Source of the DNA: Bacteroidales bacterium
GTDB lineage: Bacteria > Bacteroidota > Bacteroidia > Bacteroidales > Paludibacteraceae
Direction: 5' to 3'
DNA length: 63,546 bases
Assembly: GCA_012519425.1 (NCBI GenBank)
Contig: JAAYQF010000025.1
Location: 1-63,546, forward strand
Both the position numbers and the translations under genes were made by a program. The notes below the pieces were generated by a model that was given only the letters and a program-made list of their open reading frames with translations, was not told where the DNA came from and searched no databases. Shown here piece after piece: positions 9,755 to 18,604 of this stretch (positions within the stretch are counted from its first letter, which is position 1; each line of letters opens with the position of its first letter).

Positions 9755-9769
9755 AAAACCTTATTGCCT

Positions 9770-9896
9770 CTATAATTTCTTACCTTATCCAAAGAACCCG
9801 TGACCACGCAACCTTGAAACTCATGAACCCGCAACCCGGAACACGTGACCACGGAACTCGTACCCCGTACCGCGAACCCCGGAACGCGTCTACACC
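9770..9896. repeat. GC-rich degenerate intergenic repeat (copy 1)
   Basis: The gap between dtd and asd holds a string of related short units such as AACCCGCAACCCGGAACACG and GTGACCACGGAACTCG, much richer in G+C than the flanking non-coding DNA. Closely related strings occur at 35581-35637 and 58432-58460. They look like decayed palindromic (REP-like) units. The function is unknown. Confidence 0.6.
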
Positions 9897-10897
9897 TCCC
9901 CCTCCTGAATCAAATACTCTGCAATCTGCACAGCATTCAACGCAGCACCTTTTTTGATCTGATCACTTACACACCAGAAAGTCAGCCCGTTAGGATTAGC
10001 CAGATCTTTGCGAATACGCCCAACATACACCGGATCTTTCCCGGAAAGGAATAATGGCATGGGATATATTTTTTCAGCAGGATTATCCATCACTTCAACA
10101 CCGGGAGCGGCTTCAAAAGCAGCACGAGCCTCTTCAACGGAGATTGGCTTTTCGGTCTCCACCCAAACGCTTTCAGAATGGGCACGCAAAGAAGGCACAC
10201 GTACACAGGTAGCGCTGACTTCCACGTTGGAATGCATAATTTTACGCGTTTCGTGGTACATTTTCATTTCCTCTTTGGTATAGCCATTATCCATAAAAAC
10301 ATCCACCTGTGGAATTAAATTATAAGCCAGCTGATAAGGAAATTTCTCAACAGTAACCGCTTCACCGTCCATAATCTGACGGTATTGTAATTCTAATTCT
10401 TCCATGGCAGCCGCACCGGCACCGGAAGCGGCCTGGTAAGTCGACACGTGAACGCGCCTGATGTGTGAAAGATCTTGAATAGGCTTCAATGCCACCACCA
10501 TCTGTGTAGTCGTACAGTTCGGATTGGCAATGATGCCGCGCGGACGGTTTTTGGCATCAGCCGCATTCACTTCAGGAACAACCAAAGGAACATCCTCATC
10601 CATGCGGAAAGCACTGGAGTTATCAATCATAACTGCACCAAATTTGGTGATGTCATCTGCATATTCTTTAGAAATACTTGCACCGGCAGATGCAAATACT
10701 ATTTGGAATCCTTTAAAATCATCACCATGTTTTAATTCTTTCACTGTAAGTTTTTTCCCTTTGAATTCATAAACTTTACCTGCGCTACGAGAGGAACCGA
10801 ATAATACCAATTCAGTCATGGGAAAATTTCGTTCGGCGAGAACCCTTAAAAACTCCTGACCTACTGCGCCACTTGCGCCTACAATCGCTACTTTCAT
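9890..10897 (-). CDS. asd: aspartate-semialdehyde dehydrogenase
   Basis: NADPH-dependent enzyme of the aspartate pathway (lysine/diaminopimelate, threonine, methionine) that reduces aspartyl phosphate to the semialdehyde. The N-terminal dinucleotide-binding motif is [12 protein letters not shown]; the catalytic cysteine lies in [10 protein letters not shown] (about residue 126), and the [15 protein letters not shown] segment carries substrate-binding residues. It is 335 residues, normal length. The C-terminal end touches the GC-rich repeat. A good promoter lies upstream at 11008-11038. Confidence 0.96.
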   Translation of the reverse strand: MKVAIVGASGAVGQEFLRVLAERNFPMTELVLFGSSRSAGKVYEFKGKKLTVKELKHGDDFKGFQIVFASAGASISKEYADDITKFGAVMIDNSSAFRMDEDVPLVVPEVNAADAKNRPRGIIANPNCTTTQMVVALKPIQDLSHIRRVHVSTYQAASGAGAAAMEELELQYRQIMDGEAVTVEKFPYQLAYNLIPQVDVFMDNGYTKEEMKMYHETRKIMHSNVEVSATCVRVPSLRAHSESVWVETEKPISVEEARAAFEAAPGVEVMDNPAEKIYPMPLFLSGKDPVYVGRIRKDLANPNGLTFWCVSDQIKKGAALNAVQIAEYLIQEGEV

Positions 10898-11007
10898 TTT
10901 TAACTTATTTTATGGTGAATATTATTTTATATCCTGATTTTTATCACGGATAAAACCTAACTTTGTTGCCCCTGTTTGTTTTATGCAACCACTGATTTTT
11001 TCAGCTG

Positions 11008-11038
11008 CAAAAATAACTTAATTTGTTAGATATTACAA
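11008..11038 (-). promoter_or_regulatory. promoter of asd (minus strand)
   Basis: Read on the minus strand, TTG (11038-11036), a 20-bp spacer and TATTTTTG (11015-11008) match the Bacteroidota consensus. The leader to the asd start is about 100 nt. Confidence 0.6.
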
Positions 11039-11053
11039 TCCTATACCTACTTA

Positions 11054-11073
11054 GGTGCTGATATTAAAGCACC
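11054..11073. repeat. small hairpin between asd and the LTD gene
   Basis: GGTGCT and AGCACC form a perfect 6-bp stem with an 8-nt loop, about 30 bp before the start of the lamin-tail gene. It is too weak to call a terminator and could be an operator. Confidence 0.25.
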
Positions 11074-11103
11074 AGCATAAAAAAATCGATAATTATTACA
11101 CCT

Positions 11104-12030
11104 ATGAAAAATTATTTGTTATTGTTTACCATGTGTTTACCGGCATTTTCCCCAGCCTACACATCCGACACTATTCAAGTTCGCGACATTATCATCAACG
11201 AAGTCATGTTCAATCATCCGGAAGGTGGTGCTGAATATGTTGAGTTATACAACCGCTCTTCATATCGGATAGACTGTTCAGGACTAGTCTTTACTACACG
11301 TAAAACCGACGGAACTTTGAATACAGGCGTAAAGATTCCGCCTAACACCATCATGCCGCCCAACTCCTATTTAGCTTTGACAACTGATGCAGAGGCAGTC
11401 AGAAACTTCCACGACTGTCCCAATGAAGCCGTATTATTGACAGTCAAATTGAGCACATTGAACAACGAATCAGCTTGCCTGGTTTTGACCAACGCAAACA
11501 AAAATGTCATATACGATGAATTTCAATACCATGCCGACATGCATCACGTATTGATTAAAAATCCTAAAGGCGTTGCTTTGGAACGCATATATCCAAATCG
11601 GGATACGCAAGATAAAGACAATTGGCATTCAGCGGCAGCCTCACATCATTACGGAACTCCGGGATTTCAAAATTCTCAGTACAGGGAAGAATTAATACCA
11701 GACTTGGGATCAGCGCAATACTTTTATCTTGAAAATGAAATATTCACTCCCGATAATGATGGCAATGATGACTTGTGCGCATTACATTATACATTTCCCG
11801 AAAGGGGCTATGTGTTTACGGTGCATGTGTTATCCGCAACGGGAGTAAAGGTTTTTACCCCGGCTGAGCAATATCTTGCCGGAACAGAAGGTATCCTTAC
11901 CTGGGACGGAAGAAACCAACAGGGGAACATTTCCGACATTGGCATTTATGTCTTTTATATCGAAGTGATACACCCTCAAAAAGGCAAAAGAAAAATACTG
12001 CGGCTCCCGGTTGTGCTTTCTTCACGATAA
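11104..12030 (+). CDS. secreted lamin-tail-domain protein with gliding-type C-terminal domain
   Basis: A 308-residue exported protein. After a signal peptide, residues about 26-150 match a lamin-tail domain (INEVMFNHPEGGAEYVELYN is typical), a beta-sandwich often found in secreted nucleases and surface proteins. The C-terminal 100 residues (YLENEIFTPDNDGNDD ... LTWDGRNQQGNISDIGIYVF) match the CHU_C/FlgD-like domain used as a T9SS type-B sorting signal. No catalytic domain lies between them. Likely a surface or secreted structural or adhesive protein. It is a single gene between the divergent asd and the FKBP cluster. Confidence 0.8.
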   Translation: MKNYLLLFTMCLPAFSPAYTSDTIQVRDIIINEVMFNHPEGGAEYVELYNRSSYRIDCSGLVFTTRKTDGTLNTGVKIPPNTIMPPNSYLALTTDAEAVRNFHDCPNEAVLLTVKLSTLNNESACLVLTNANKNVIYDEFQYHADMHHVLIKNPKGVALERIYPNRDTQDKDNWHSAAASHHYGTPGFQNSQYREELIPDLGSAQYFYLENEIFTPDNDGNDDLCALHYTFPERGYVFTVHVLSATGVKVFTPAEQYLAGTEGILTWDGRNQQGNISDIGIYVFYIEVIHPQKGKRKILRLPVVLSSR

Positions 12031-12068
12031 TTTTCAATAAATTAACACCTAATTTTCAATAAATCAGC

Positions 12069-12076
12069 TATCTTTG
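12069..12076 (+). promoter_or_regulatory. -7 element for the first FKBP gene
   Basis: TATCTTTG matches TAnnTTTG about 28 bp before the start codon. The -33 region is poor. Confidence 0.45.
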
Positions 12077-12103
12077 CAGACATTTAAATTTAATAACAAT
12101 TAA

Positions 12104-12688
12104 ATGGAGAAAATTAGTTACGCATTGGGAGTTAGTTTAGGAAACAATCTCAAGAACAGTGGTTTTTCACAAATTGACACCCAAAGGCTTACTGACGGAA
12201 TCAGGCATGCTATCAAAGGCGAACCATTGGATATGAGTCTCAATGAAGCTCAGAAAATTGTTAACGAATACTTGCAACAACTGCAAAAACAAACATTTGA
12301 GAACAATATCCGTGAAGGCAAAGAGTTCTTAACGAATAACGCTAAAAGACCCGGAGTTAAAACAACAGCTTCCGGTCTGCAGTATGAAATCCTCACCCGA
12401 GGTAAAGGGGCTATACCCAAAGCAAGCGACACCGTAAAAGTACATTACCACGGCACACTGATTTCAGGAAAAGTATTCGACAGTTCCGTACAAAGAGGCG
12501 AACCCGCAACATTTGGTGTTACACAAGTAATACAAGGTTGGGTGGAAGCACTGCAATTAATGCCCGCAGGTTCCAAATGGAAATTGTATATCCCTTCTGA
12601 ATTGGCTTACGGAGAACGAGGTGCCGGTCAGTTGATTGGTCCACATACGTGCTTAATCTTTGAAGTTGAATTGCTTGATATTTTATAA
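12104..12688 (+). CDS. FKBP-type peptidyl-prolyl isomerase, cytoplasmic form
   Basis: A 194-residue two-domain PPIase: an N-terminal FKBP_N-like helical dimerisation domain (residues 1-85, starting MEKISYALGVSLGNNL) and an FKBP catalytic domain at about 95-194 (VKVHYHGTLISGKVFDSS, QVIQGWVEALQLM, LIFEVELL). The active-site aromatic and VFDSS residues are kept. There is no signal peptide, unlike the next members, so this copy should work in the cytoplasm as a FklB-like folding helper. It is the first of four related genes in the same direction. Confidence 0.92.
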   Translation: MEKISYALGVSLGNNLKNSGFSQIDTQRLTDGIRHAIKGEPLDMSLNEAQKIVNEYLQQLQKQTFENNIREGKEFLTNNAKRPGVKTTASGLQYEILTRGKGAIPKASDTVKVHYHGTLISGKVFDSSVQRGEPATFGVTQVIQGWVEALQLMPAGSKWKLYIPSELAYGERGAGQLIGPHTCLIFEVELLDIL

Positions 12689-12714
12689 ATAATTAAAAAC
12701 ACATCCCCACACAT

Positions 12715-13470
12715 ATGAAGAAAATATTGATTCTCGTGCTTGCATTGACCACAGTACTGACTGTGGGTGCGAAGGAAAAAAAAGCAAAAAGGACAAGCAA
12801 ATCAAAGGCTAAAGTGGAGGTAGTTGCAGAACCCACTGTTGCTCTTGACAATGATGTTGACTCCATGAGTTACGCTTTGGCGGTAAACATCGGTACCGAT
12901 TTGCTGAGAAATTTAGAGACTTTACCCAATGGTGAATATAATTTAGAGTTATTCTTAAAAGCTTTCAATACGGTGATGAAAGGTGATTCGACCCTAATTT
13001 CTGTGGAAGATGCACAAGATGTTCTGCAAAATTATTTCACCCTTGCACAGGAAAAAATAGCTGCCGAACAACGTTCTGCCGGTGAAAAGTTCTTAGAAGA
13101 AAATGCAAAAAATCCGGCAGTACAAACCACAGAGTCGGGTTTACAATACATTATAATGAATGAAGCAGATGGTCCTAAGCCCGTTGCTACTGACAGAGTG
13201 AAAGTTCATTATGAAGGCACTTTGCTCGATGGTACCGTGTTCGATAGCTCTTATAAAAGGGGAGATCCTGCCGAATTTCAACTTAATCAGGTTATCCCCG
13301 GATGGACAGAGGGAGTTCAGTTAATGTCTCCGGGTTCGAAATATAAATTTTTCATACCTTATAACCTCGCATACGGCGAACGAGGTGCAGGTGGAGTAAT
13401 TCCCCCTTTTGCAACCTTGATTTTTACGGTTGAACTCTTGGAGATCGTTCTTCCCGCAACTTCGAATTAA
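12715..13470 (+). CDS. FKBP-type peptidyl-prolyl isomerase, exported
   Basis: A 251-residue paralogue with a signal peptide ([19 protein letters not shown]) followed by a Lys-rich linker, an FKBP_N-like domain ([15 protein letters not shown]) and a complete FKBP domain ([18 protein letters not shown] ... [19 protein letters not shown]). Predicted to fold proteins in the periplasm. It lies 26 bp after the previous PPIase gene and 34 bp before the PPIase-less paralogue, so probably one transcript. Confidence 0.93.
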   Translation: MKKILILVLALTTVLTVGAKEKKAKRTSKSKAKVEVVAEPTVALDNDVDSMSYALAVNIGTDLLRNLETLPNGEYNLELFLKAFNTVMKGDSTLISVEDAQDVLQNYFTLAQEKIAAEQRSAGEKFLEENAKNPAVQTTESGLQYIIMNEADGPKPVATDRVKVHYEGTLLDGTVFDSSYKRGDPAEFQLNQVIPGWTEGVQLMSPGSKYKFFIPYNLAYGERGAGGVIPPFATLIFTVELLEIVLPATSN

Positions 13471-13504
13471 TTCAAAGAATTAGAAATATAATAAACGTAT
13501 CAAA

Positions 13505-13975
13505 ATGAAAAAAATAAGTAGTTATCTGATAGTTGCCATAGGGCTTACTATTTTTTCAATCAGTTCGTGTACAAGCAACAAACCTAAAGAGGTTACACTC
13601 AAAAACATGAACGACAGCATCAACTATACCTTGGGACATTGGCAAGGCGATGTGATGAGATTACAAGTTTTCGGTGAAGATTCAGCTGAAGAATTAGATG
13701 CTTTTATTCAGGCATTGGATAAGGCATACGCTGAAAAAACAAAGAGTGAAATGTACGTTTTAGGAGTACAAGTTGGTAAATACTTCAAAGACCAAATTGA
13801 AAATGGTTTCTTTGGAGATTCAACCTTGACAGGAAATGTTGATTTGGTAATGACCGGCTTGGTAAACGCTTTGAACGATTATCAGGAAGTTGTAACATCA
13901 ACAGAAGCAGATTCTATTGTACAGGCCGTACAAATGAAATCACATGCAAGAATGTACGGTCAACCCAATAATTAA
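13505..13975 (+). CDS. lipoprotein, FKBP N-domain-like without PPIase domain
   Basis: A 156-residue predicted lipoprotein (lipobox SISSC, then TSNKPKE). The rest resembles only the N-terminal dimerisation domain of its neighbours: MNDSINYTLGHWQGDVM matches the DSxxYxLG pattern seen in the FKBP genes on both sides. The FKBP catalytic domain is missing, and the reading frame ends naturally rather than by a visible break. It may dimerise with the neighbouring lipoprotein FKBP or act as an FKBP-free chaperone domain. Function not known. Confidence 0.75.
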   Translation: MKKISSYLIVAIGLTIFSISSCTSNKPKEVTLKNMNDSINYTLGHWQGDVMRLQVFGEDSAEELDAFIQALDKAYAEKTKSEMYVLGVQVGKYFKDQIENGFFGDSTLTGNVDLVMTGLVNALNDYQEVVTSTEADSIVQAVQMKSHARMYGQPNN

Positions 13976-13992
13976 TTTTAAAACGATAATAA

Positions 13993-14100
13993 TATGAAAC
14001 AAACATGAACTAATTTAATCAATTATTCCGCCATGCGATGATAAAATTAGTTCATTGGGAGTTCCATATGACAACTAAAAAATAAATTATAATCATATGA
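13993..14100 (+). repeat. hairpin-leader element, copy L1
   Basis: An imperfect inverted repeat with 16-nt arms (14006-14021 and 14039-14054, one mismatch, 17-nt loop) is followed by a conserved tail (GTTCCATATGACAACTAAAA...) that runs into the start codon of the FKBP lipoprotein gene. Two related elements lie at 25564-25666 (plus) and 48714-48896 (minus), each just before an ATG. Confidence 0.6.
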
Positions 14101-14963
14101 AACGAATAAATATTTTCTTGATTATTGTAGCTGCCTTGTCATTGGTTGCAACTTCATGTACAAATTACAAAGAAAAACCAGTAAAACTGAATACTGAACT
14201 GGACAGCCTGAATTATTCATTTGGCTTTGTTAACGGTAATATTCTCAAGAATTATCACCTGAGCAGAGACACCACTGACAACGCACTTCAGGAGTTAATG
14301 AAAGGTATCAAAGACGGCCTGAAAGAAAAAGCTACCGAACCTCAATTGGGACAGGTTACAGAAATTGGAACTGCAATAGGAAATCAACTAAAGTCAAATC
14401 CTGATTTTTATGGAGATTCAGCGCTTACAGTTAATTTCAAACTTATCAGACAAGGTTTGATCAATGGAATTTCCGGTGAAAATTTCGGAATGGATGCTGA
14501 CGAAGCCAGAATATACTTCAATGAAACCATGGAGCAAGTCCAAATAAAAAAATTGGAAGTTCAGTATAAGGAAAACAAAGAAGAAGGTGAAAAATTCCTG
14601 GCTGAGAACGCAAAAAAAGAAGGTGTTCTTACCACTGAATCAGGATTACAATACGAAATTATCAAAGCCGGAAATACAAAAGGAAATTATCCGTCTGAGA
14701 CTGACAAAGTCAGAGTACACTATCACGGTACGCTCATCGACGGAACAGTTTTCGACAGCTCCGTAGAACGTGGAGAACCCACTGAATTTGGATTAAACCA
14801 GGTCATCAAAGGCTGGACTGAAGGTTTACAACTGATGCCTGTCGGTGCAAAATACAGATTTTACATTCCACAGGAATTGGCTTACGGTCCTCGCATGCAG
14901 GGAAGTATCAAACCATTCTCTGTGCTGATTTTTGACGTTGAGTTGCTTGCCATCGTTAAGTAG
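14097..14963 (+). CDS. FKBP-type peptidyl-prolyl isomerase lipoprotein
   Basis: A 288-residue lipoprotein (lipobox VATSC at about residue 21, then TNYKEK) with an FKBP_N-like domain (LDSLNYSFGFVNGNILK) and a C-terminal FKBP domain ([39 protein letters not shown]). The flap differs from its paralogues (AYGPRMQGSIKPF instead of AYGERGAG). Likely outer-membrane-anchored folding catalyst. It is separated from the previous gene by the L1 hairpin-leader element, so it may be regulated separately. Confidence 0.92.
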   Translation: MKRINIFLIIVAALSLVATSCTNYKEKPVKLNTELDSLNYSFGFVNGNILKNYHLSRDTTDNALQELMKGIKDGLKEKATEPQLGQVTEIGTAIGNQLKSNPDFYGDSALTVNFKLIRQGLINGISGENFGMDADEARIYFNETMEQVQIKKLEVQYKENKEEGEKFLAENAKKEGVLTTESGLQYEIIKAGNTKGNYPSETDKVRVHYHGTLIDGTVFDSSVERGEPTEFGLNQVIKGWTEGLQLMPVGAKYRFYIPQELAYGPRMQGSIKPFSVLIFDVELLAIVK

Positions 14964-15029
14964 CCTGTAGTATTTTGCTTTTATTGATTATTGTGCTCCA
15001 CGCAATTTAATCTTCAATTCATCTGTAAT

Positions 15030-15485
15030 ATGGAAAAAATTGATCAGTTAGATCGTAAGATTTTACGTATCATCAGCCAAAATGCACGCATGCCTTTTAA
15101 GGATGTTGCAGAATTGTGTGGAGTATCCCGCGCAGCTATCCATCAACGTGTACAACGCATGATAGACTTAAACGTGATTACCGGATCGGGCTATACGGTG
15201 AATCCCAAAATGTTGGGATATAATATCTGCGTGTATATCGGTATCGCGCTTGAGCGCGGCTCTATGTATAAGGCAGTGGTAAGCGAATTAGAAAAAATTC
15301 CTGAAGTTGTTGAATCTCAATACACCTTAGGAGCTTACACCATTCTCATTAAGCTTTATGCAAAGAATGACGAACACCTGATGGAGTTGCTAAATGGGAA
15401 AATACAAGAAATTCCGGGCGTTGTTTCAACAGAAACTTTGACTTCTTTGGATCAACGCATCCGGAGAACCATACCGATTGAATGA
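15030..15485 (+). CDS. Lrp/AsnC-family transcriptional regulator
   Basis: A 151-residue regulator: N-terminal winged HTH (MEKIDQLDRKILRIISQNARMPFKDVAELCGVSRAAIHQRVQRM, given here only to its key parts QLDRKIL and CGVSRAAIHQRV) and a C-terminal RAM ligand-binding domain (GAYTILIKLYAKNDEHLMELL). Such proteins form octamers and respond to amino acids. The start at 15030 matches the family; the upstream ATG at 14991 adds 13 residues with no counterpart. It precedes trpS by 31 bp and the two may be cotranscribed, but the regulated genes cannot be told. Confidence 0.92.
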   Translation: MEKIDQLDRKILRIISQNARMPFKDVAELCGVSRAAIHQRVQRMIDLNVITGSGYTVNPKMLGYNICVYIGIALERGSMYKAVVSELEKIPEVVESQYTLGAYTILIKLYAKNDEHLMELLNGKIQEIPGVVSTETLTSLDQRIRRTIPIE

Positions 15486-15516
15486 TCTTTTCTGAATTTA
15501 TTTAACAGTACCAAAA

Positions 15517-16512
15517 ATGGAGATAGTTGTAAGCGGCATCCGCCCTACAGGAAACTTACATCTCGGAAATTATTTCGGGGCATTGAAGAATTTCATCAGC
15601 ATGCAAAACGAGCATGATTGCTATTTTTTTATTGCTGATTATCATTCTTTAACCACCCACCCCACCCCTCAGGATTTACACGGCAACGTAAAACAGGTAC
15701 TGGTTGAATATTTAGCTGCCGGATTGGATCCTGAAAAAGCAACTCTGTATATTCAAAGCGACGTACCGGAGACCGCCGAATTGTATCTTTTCCTGAACAT
15801 GAACGCCTATATAGGTGAATTGGAGCGTTGTACTTCTTTCAAAGACAAAATACGACAACAGCCGCAAAATGTAAATGCCGGTCTGTTGACTTATCCAACT
15901 TTGATGGCAGCGGACATCATCATCCACAAAGCCACCAAAGTTCCTGTGGGTAAGGATCAGGAACAGCATTTAGAAATGACCCGCCAGTTTGCCAACCGCT
16001 TTAACAGGCTGTACAATGTCGATTATTTCCCTGAACCTCAGGCATACAATTTTGGAAAATCTTTGGTTAGAATTCCCGGCTTGTTAGGTAGCGGAAAAAT
16101 GGGCAAATCGGAAGGGGAAGGCAATGCCATCTTTTTGGCCGATGAGCCTGCCGCTATCCGCAAAAAGGTGATGCGTGCCGTTACCGACAGTGGCCCAACA
16201 ACCCCTAATCAGGAAAAACCGGAACCCATACAAAATCTGTTTCAGCTGATGAGCGTGGTGTCTTCGAAAGATACGGTCGATCACTTCAACGACCTGTATA
16301 ATAACTGCCAAATCCGCTATGGCGACATGAAAAAACAGTTGGCGGAAGACATGATCCATTTCACAACTCCCTTCCGTGAAAGAATCAAAGAATTGCTGAA
16401 CGATGAGGCTTATATTTCCAAGGTAGCCCGCATGGGAAAAGAAAAAGCCCGGGCCAGTGCAGCAAAAACCATCAAAGAAGTCAGGGAAATTATTGGGTTT
16501 AAGAGTTTTTAG
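15517..16512 (+). CDS. trpS: tryptophanyl-tRNA synthetase
   Basis: Class I synthetase that charges tRNA-Trp. The N terminus carries the HIGH-type motif in PTGNLHLGNYFGAL and the KMSKS-type loop is GKMGKSEGEGNAIFL (about residue 194). The tryptophan-pocket region (MAADIIIHKATKVPVGKDQEQHLEMTR, key part PVGKDQEQH) is standard. It is 331 residues, normal length. Its stop lies 16 bp from the stop of the convergent accessory cluster, so the boundary between core genome and island is sharp here. Confidence 0.97.
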   Translation: MEIVVSGIRPTGNLHLGNYFGALKNFISMQNEHDCYFFIADYHSLTTHPTPQDLHGNVKQVLVEYLAAGLDPEKATLYIQSDVPETAELYLFLNMNAYIGELERCTSFKDKIRQQPQNVNAGLLTYPTLMAADIIIHKATKVPVGKDQEQHLEMTRQFANRFNRLYNVDYFPEPQAYNFGKSLVRIPGLLGSGKMGKSEGEGNAIFLADEPAAIRKKVMRAVTDSGPTTPNQEKPEPIQNLFQLMSVVSSKDTVDHFNDLYNNCQIRYGDMKKQLAEDMIHFTTPFRERIKELLNDEAYISKVARMGKEKARASAAKTIKEVREIIGFKSF

Positions 16513-16528
16513 AATAGTTGAAAATGTA

Positions 16529-18604
16529 CTATTTAAAGAATTCTTTCATCGTGTTTGAATACATATTGCCGTAATTTTCTATATTGTAAACAGTTGCATG
16601 AGACCCGACAGTCTGGCGAGCCAGCTGATAGTACAGGTCTCTCAATGAAATTGACGGATTCTCATCTATGGCATCCTGAAATGCCCGCGTAAATCCATTA
16701 GACAGCCATATTTTCATTTCAGGATCTTTCATGTCGGCCTTAGAAGGTTCATCTGCATTTGCTGCCGTAATGAACAAAGCACCGGGAACGCCGACACATG
16801 CCTCACCTATGGTACCGGCATAACAAGCATCTATTACAAATAAGGCTTTCCGATACTTTTGCTGTGCTTTCATTTCTTTTAAGATATTGCGAACTTGCCA
16901 GCCATAGGCAGTGCGAAGAGAACCCCAGGCTAACATATTGGGATAGCCATGTCCACACCAGAATACTATCAGATTATCATTTCTCCCTGATTGAATTACA
17001 TTTGGAAGCTTTGTTGATGAATTTCCCAAAAAAATTTCTTTTAAGTCATCAATATTGATATCGCTTAGTTTATAGTCAACGACCACATCTTTATAGACAT
17101 TTTCCCCGTCCGGCTTAATCTTTACTACACCAGGATAAATATTATTAGGGGCATAAGCAATATTATCTTCTATGATCAAAATGATGTGATCATCTTCATA
17201 TCCATGCCTTTTAAGTATCTGATACATCGCCATTGCATCAGCCTGATGCCGATAATTTGCCCATGTGTCGGAAGTACCGATAACAACAGCCCAATTACCT
17301 TGATGTTCTCCATAACTAATATCTTCCTGATATTGATTGAACTGCTGATAGTGTTCTGTTTGTGTTTGCCATGTCTGTAAAGAAGAAGTCGTCCTTCCTC
17401 CACCATCTGTGGACAGATATTCAAGAATATTATACGCTCCGTTTTGCAAAACCCAATGAGCATAAGAAGAGTTCAATACACTTGAATGATACTTTTGATC
17501 AAAGGTCCAGTCTCCTGTAACACCTTTAAGATCGGGGGAACCTCCTGACAGCAGCTTAGTCAAAGCAGCTCCCATATCTATTGGCATCCAACTTCGATTC
17601 CATGTATCTCTACCATTTACTATGCTCTTAATGGATTCGTTCAGATTGGTATCTCCATACGCTGCCAGCGCATAACCTAATAAAGAGATTGCATCAAACA
17701 AGTGCGCCTCACCGGCCACAGGCAATTCATTGAATTTGGCACGATAGGCATTGATAAATCCTGATGTAGGATCCGCACTTGGCGAAATGCCTTCATAAAA
17801 ATTTTCAACTTTCCCTGCCAGATCTTTTGAATGAGCCACATCCGAACAATAGACGAGAGGAAATACTTTTTTATTCACAGTTGAATATTCGCTGTCAAAC
17901 ACAAGGAAATCAGAAATGTTTGATGGTGCAAACAGCAGGGCTTTGTATTGAAAATGTTCGCTGTTAAAATGTCGGACTCCTTCTTTCAGTTCATCACTAT
18001 TACGATAAATAACAATATCATCGACATCTAATCCAAGCTCTACCGCTTGATAGGCAAACCAATCACTAAAACTCTTACCGTAGTCATCATTTGAAGTCAG
18101 CAAACTTACTCCTGACATTTCTGATGTTGCCATTTGCATCAACAGTATCTCGCATTGAGTTATATCGCTTTGTGCAAGATTCCAGATATAATCTGATCCT
18201 GCATATTTGCGCTGAAACTCGGTAGAAGTTGCCAACGGAAGGATCAAGGTCTTATGACTTTCTTCACAGGCATCCGCTGCCACCTCTGCATTGAGTGAAC
18301 TGTATGGACCGATAATAGCTGCATAGGTTTTATCATTTGCTATGCGTTGCAGGTATTCAGGTAAATCCTTGTCTTCTTCGTTCTTTAGTTCAACTTGAAT
18401 GTCTGTAATTTTGGGTAATCCGGCTTGTGCCTGGCGATAGTTTTCTACAGCCCAATCGATAGTACGCTTCCAGTTGTTCTTCGGAGAAAGAGGCATGATC
18501 ACAGCGACTTTATACGACTTCTTTTCCTGCCGCATATCATCATTGCAGCTGAAGCAACAACCAATGATAATACTCAAAATCATCCAATACAGCTTACTTT
18601 TCAT
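16529..18604 (-). CDS. lipoprotein: amino-acid-type binding domain fused to legumain-like C13 peptidase
   Basis: A 691-residue predicted lipoprotein (IIGCCFSC, then NDDMRQE, an acidic stretch typical of surface-exported lipoproteins). Residues about 30-420 look like a type I periplasmic-binding fold of the branched-chain amino-acid/ANF-receptor class (VAVIMPLSPKNNWKRTIDWAV, IIGPYSSLNAEVAAD). From about residue 437 a C13 (legumain/GPI8) domain follows: WAVVIGTSDTWANYRHQADA, then the catalytic His in VFWCGHGYP (about 550) and the catalytic Cys in VIDACYAGTIGE (about 594). Both dyad residues are intact. It is the last gene of the MACPF operon and overlaps the previous gene by 11 bp. The start at 18604 was chosen over 18622 because it lies closest to the signal peptide. 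I know of no well-described protein with this pairing. Confidence 0.85.
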   Translation of the reverse strand: MKSKLYWMILSIIIGCCFSCNDDMRQEKKSYKVAVIMPLSPKNNWKRTIDWAVENYRQAQAGLPKITDIQVELKNEEDKDLPEYLQRIANDKTYAAIIGPYSSLNAEVAADACEESHKTLILPLATSTEFQRKYAGSDYIWNLAQSDITQCEILLMQMATSEMSGVSLLTSNDDYGKSFSDWFAYQAVELGLDVDDIVIYRNSDELKEGVRHFNSEHFQYKALLFAPSNISDFLVFDSEYSTVNKKVFPLVYCSDVAHSKDLAGKVENFYEGISPSADPTSGFINAYRAKFNELPVAGEAHLFDAISLLGYALAAYGDTNLNESIKSIVNGRDTWNRSWMPIDMGAALTKLLSGGSPDLKGVTGDWTFDQKYHSSVLNSSYAHWVLQNGAYNILEYLSTDGGGRTTSSLQTWQTQTEHYQQFNQYQEDISYGEHQGNWAVVIGTSDTWANYRHQADAMAMYQILKRHGYEDDHIILIIEDNIAYAPNNIYPGVVKIKPDGENVYKDVVVDYKLSDINIDDLKEIFLGNSSTKLPNVIQSGRNDNLIVFWCGHGYPNMLAWGSLRTAYGWQVRNILKEMKAQQKYRKALFVIDACYAGTIGEACVGVPGALFITAANADEPSKADMKDPEMKIWLSNGFTRAFQDAIDENPSISLRDLYYQLARQTVGSHATVYNIENYGNMYSNTMKEFFK

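Noticed and set aside
16529-18604. Caspase (C14) assignment of the C-terminal domain
   Set aside because: The order WAVVIGTSDTWANYRHQADA then CGHG and DACYAG fits the legumain/GPI8 C13 pattern better than C14.
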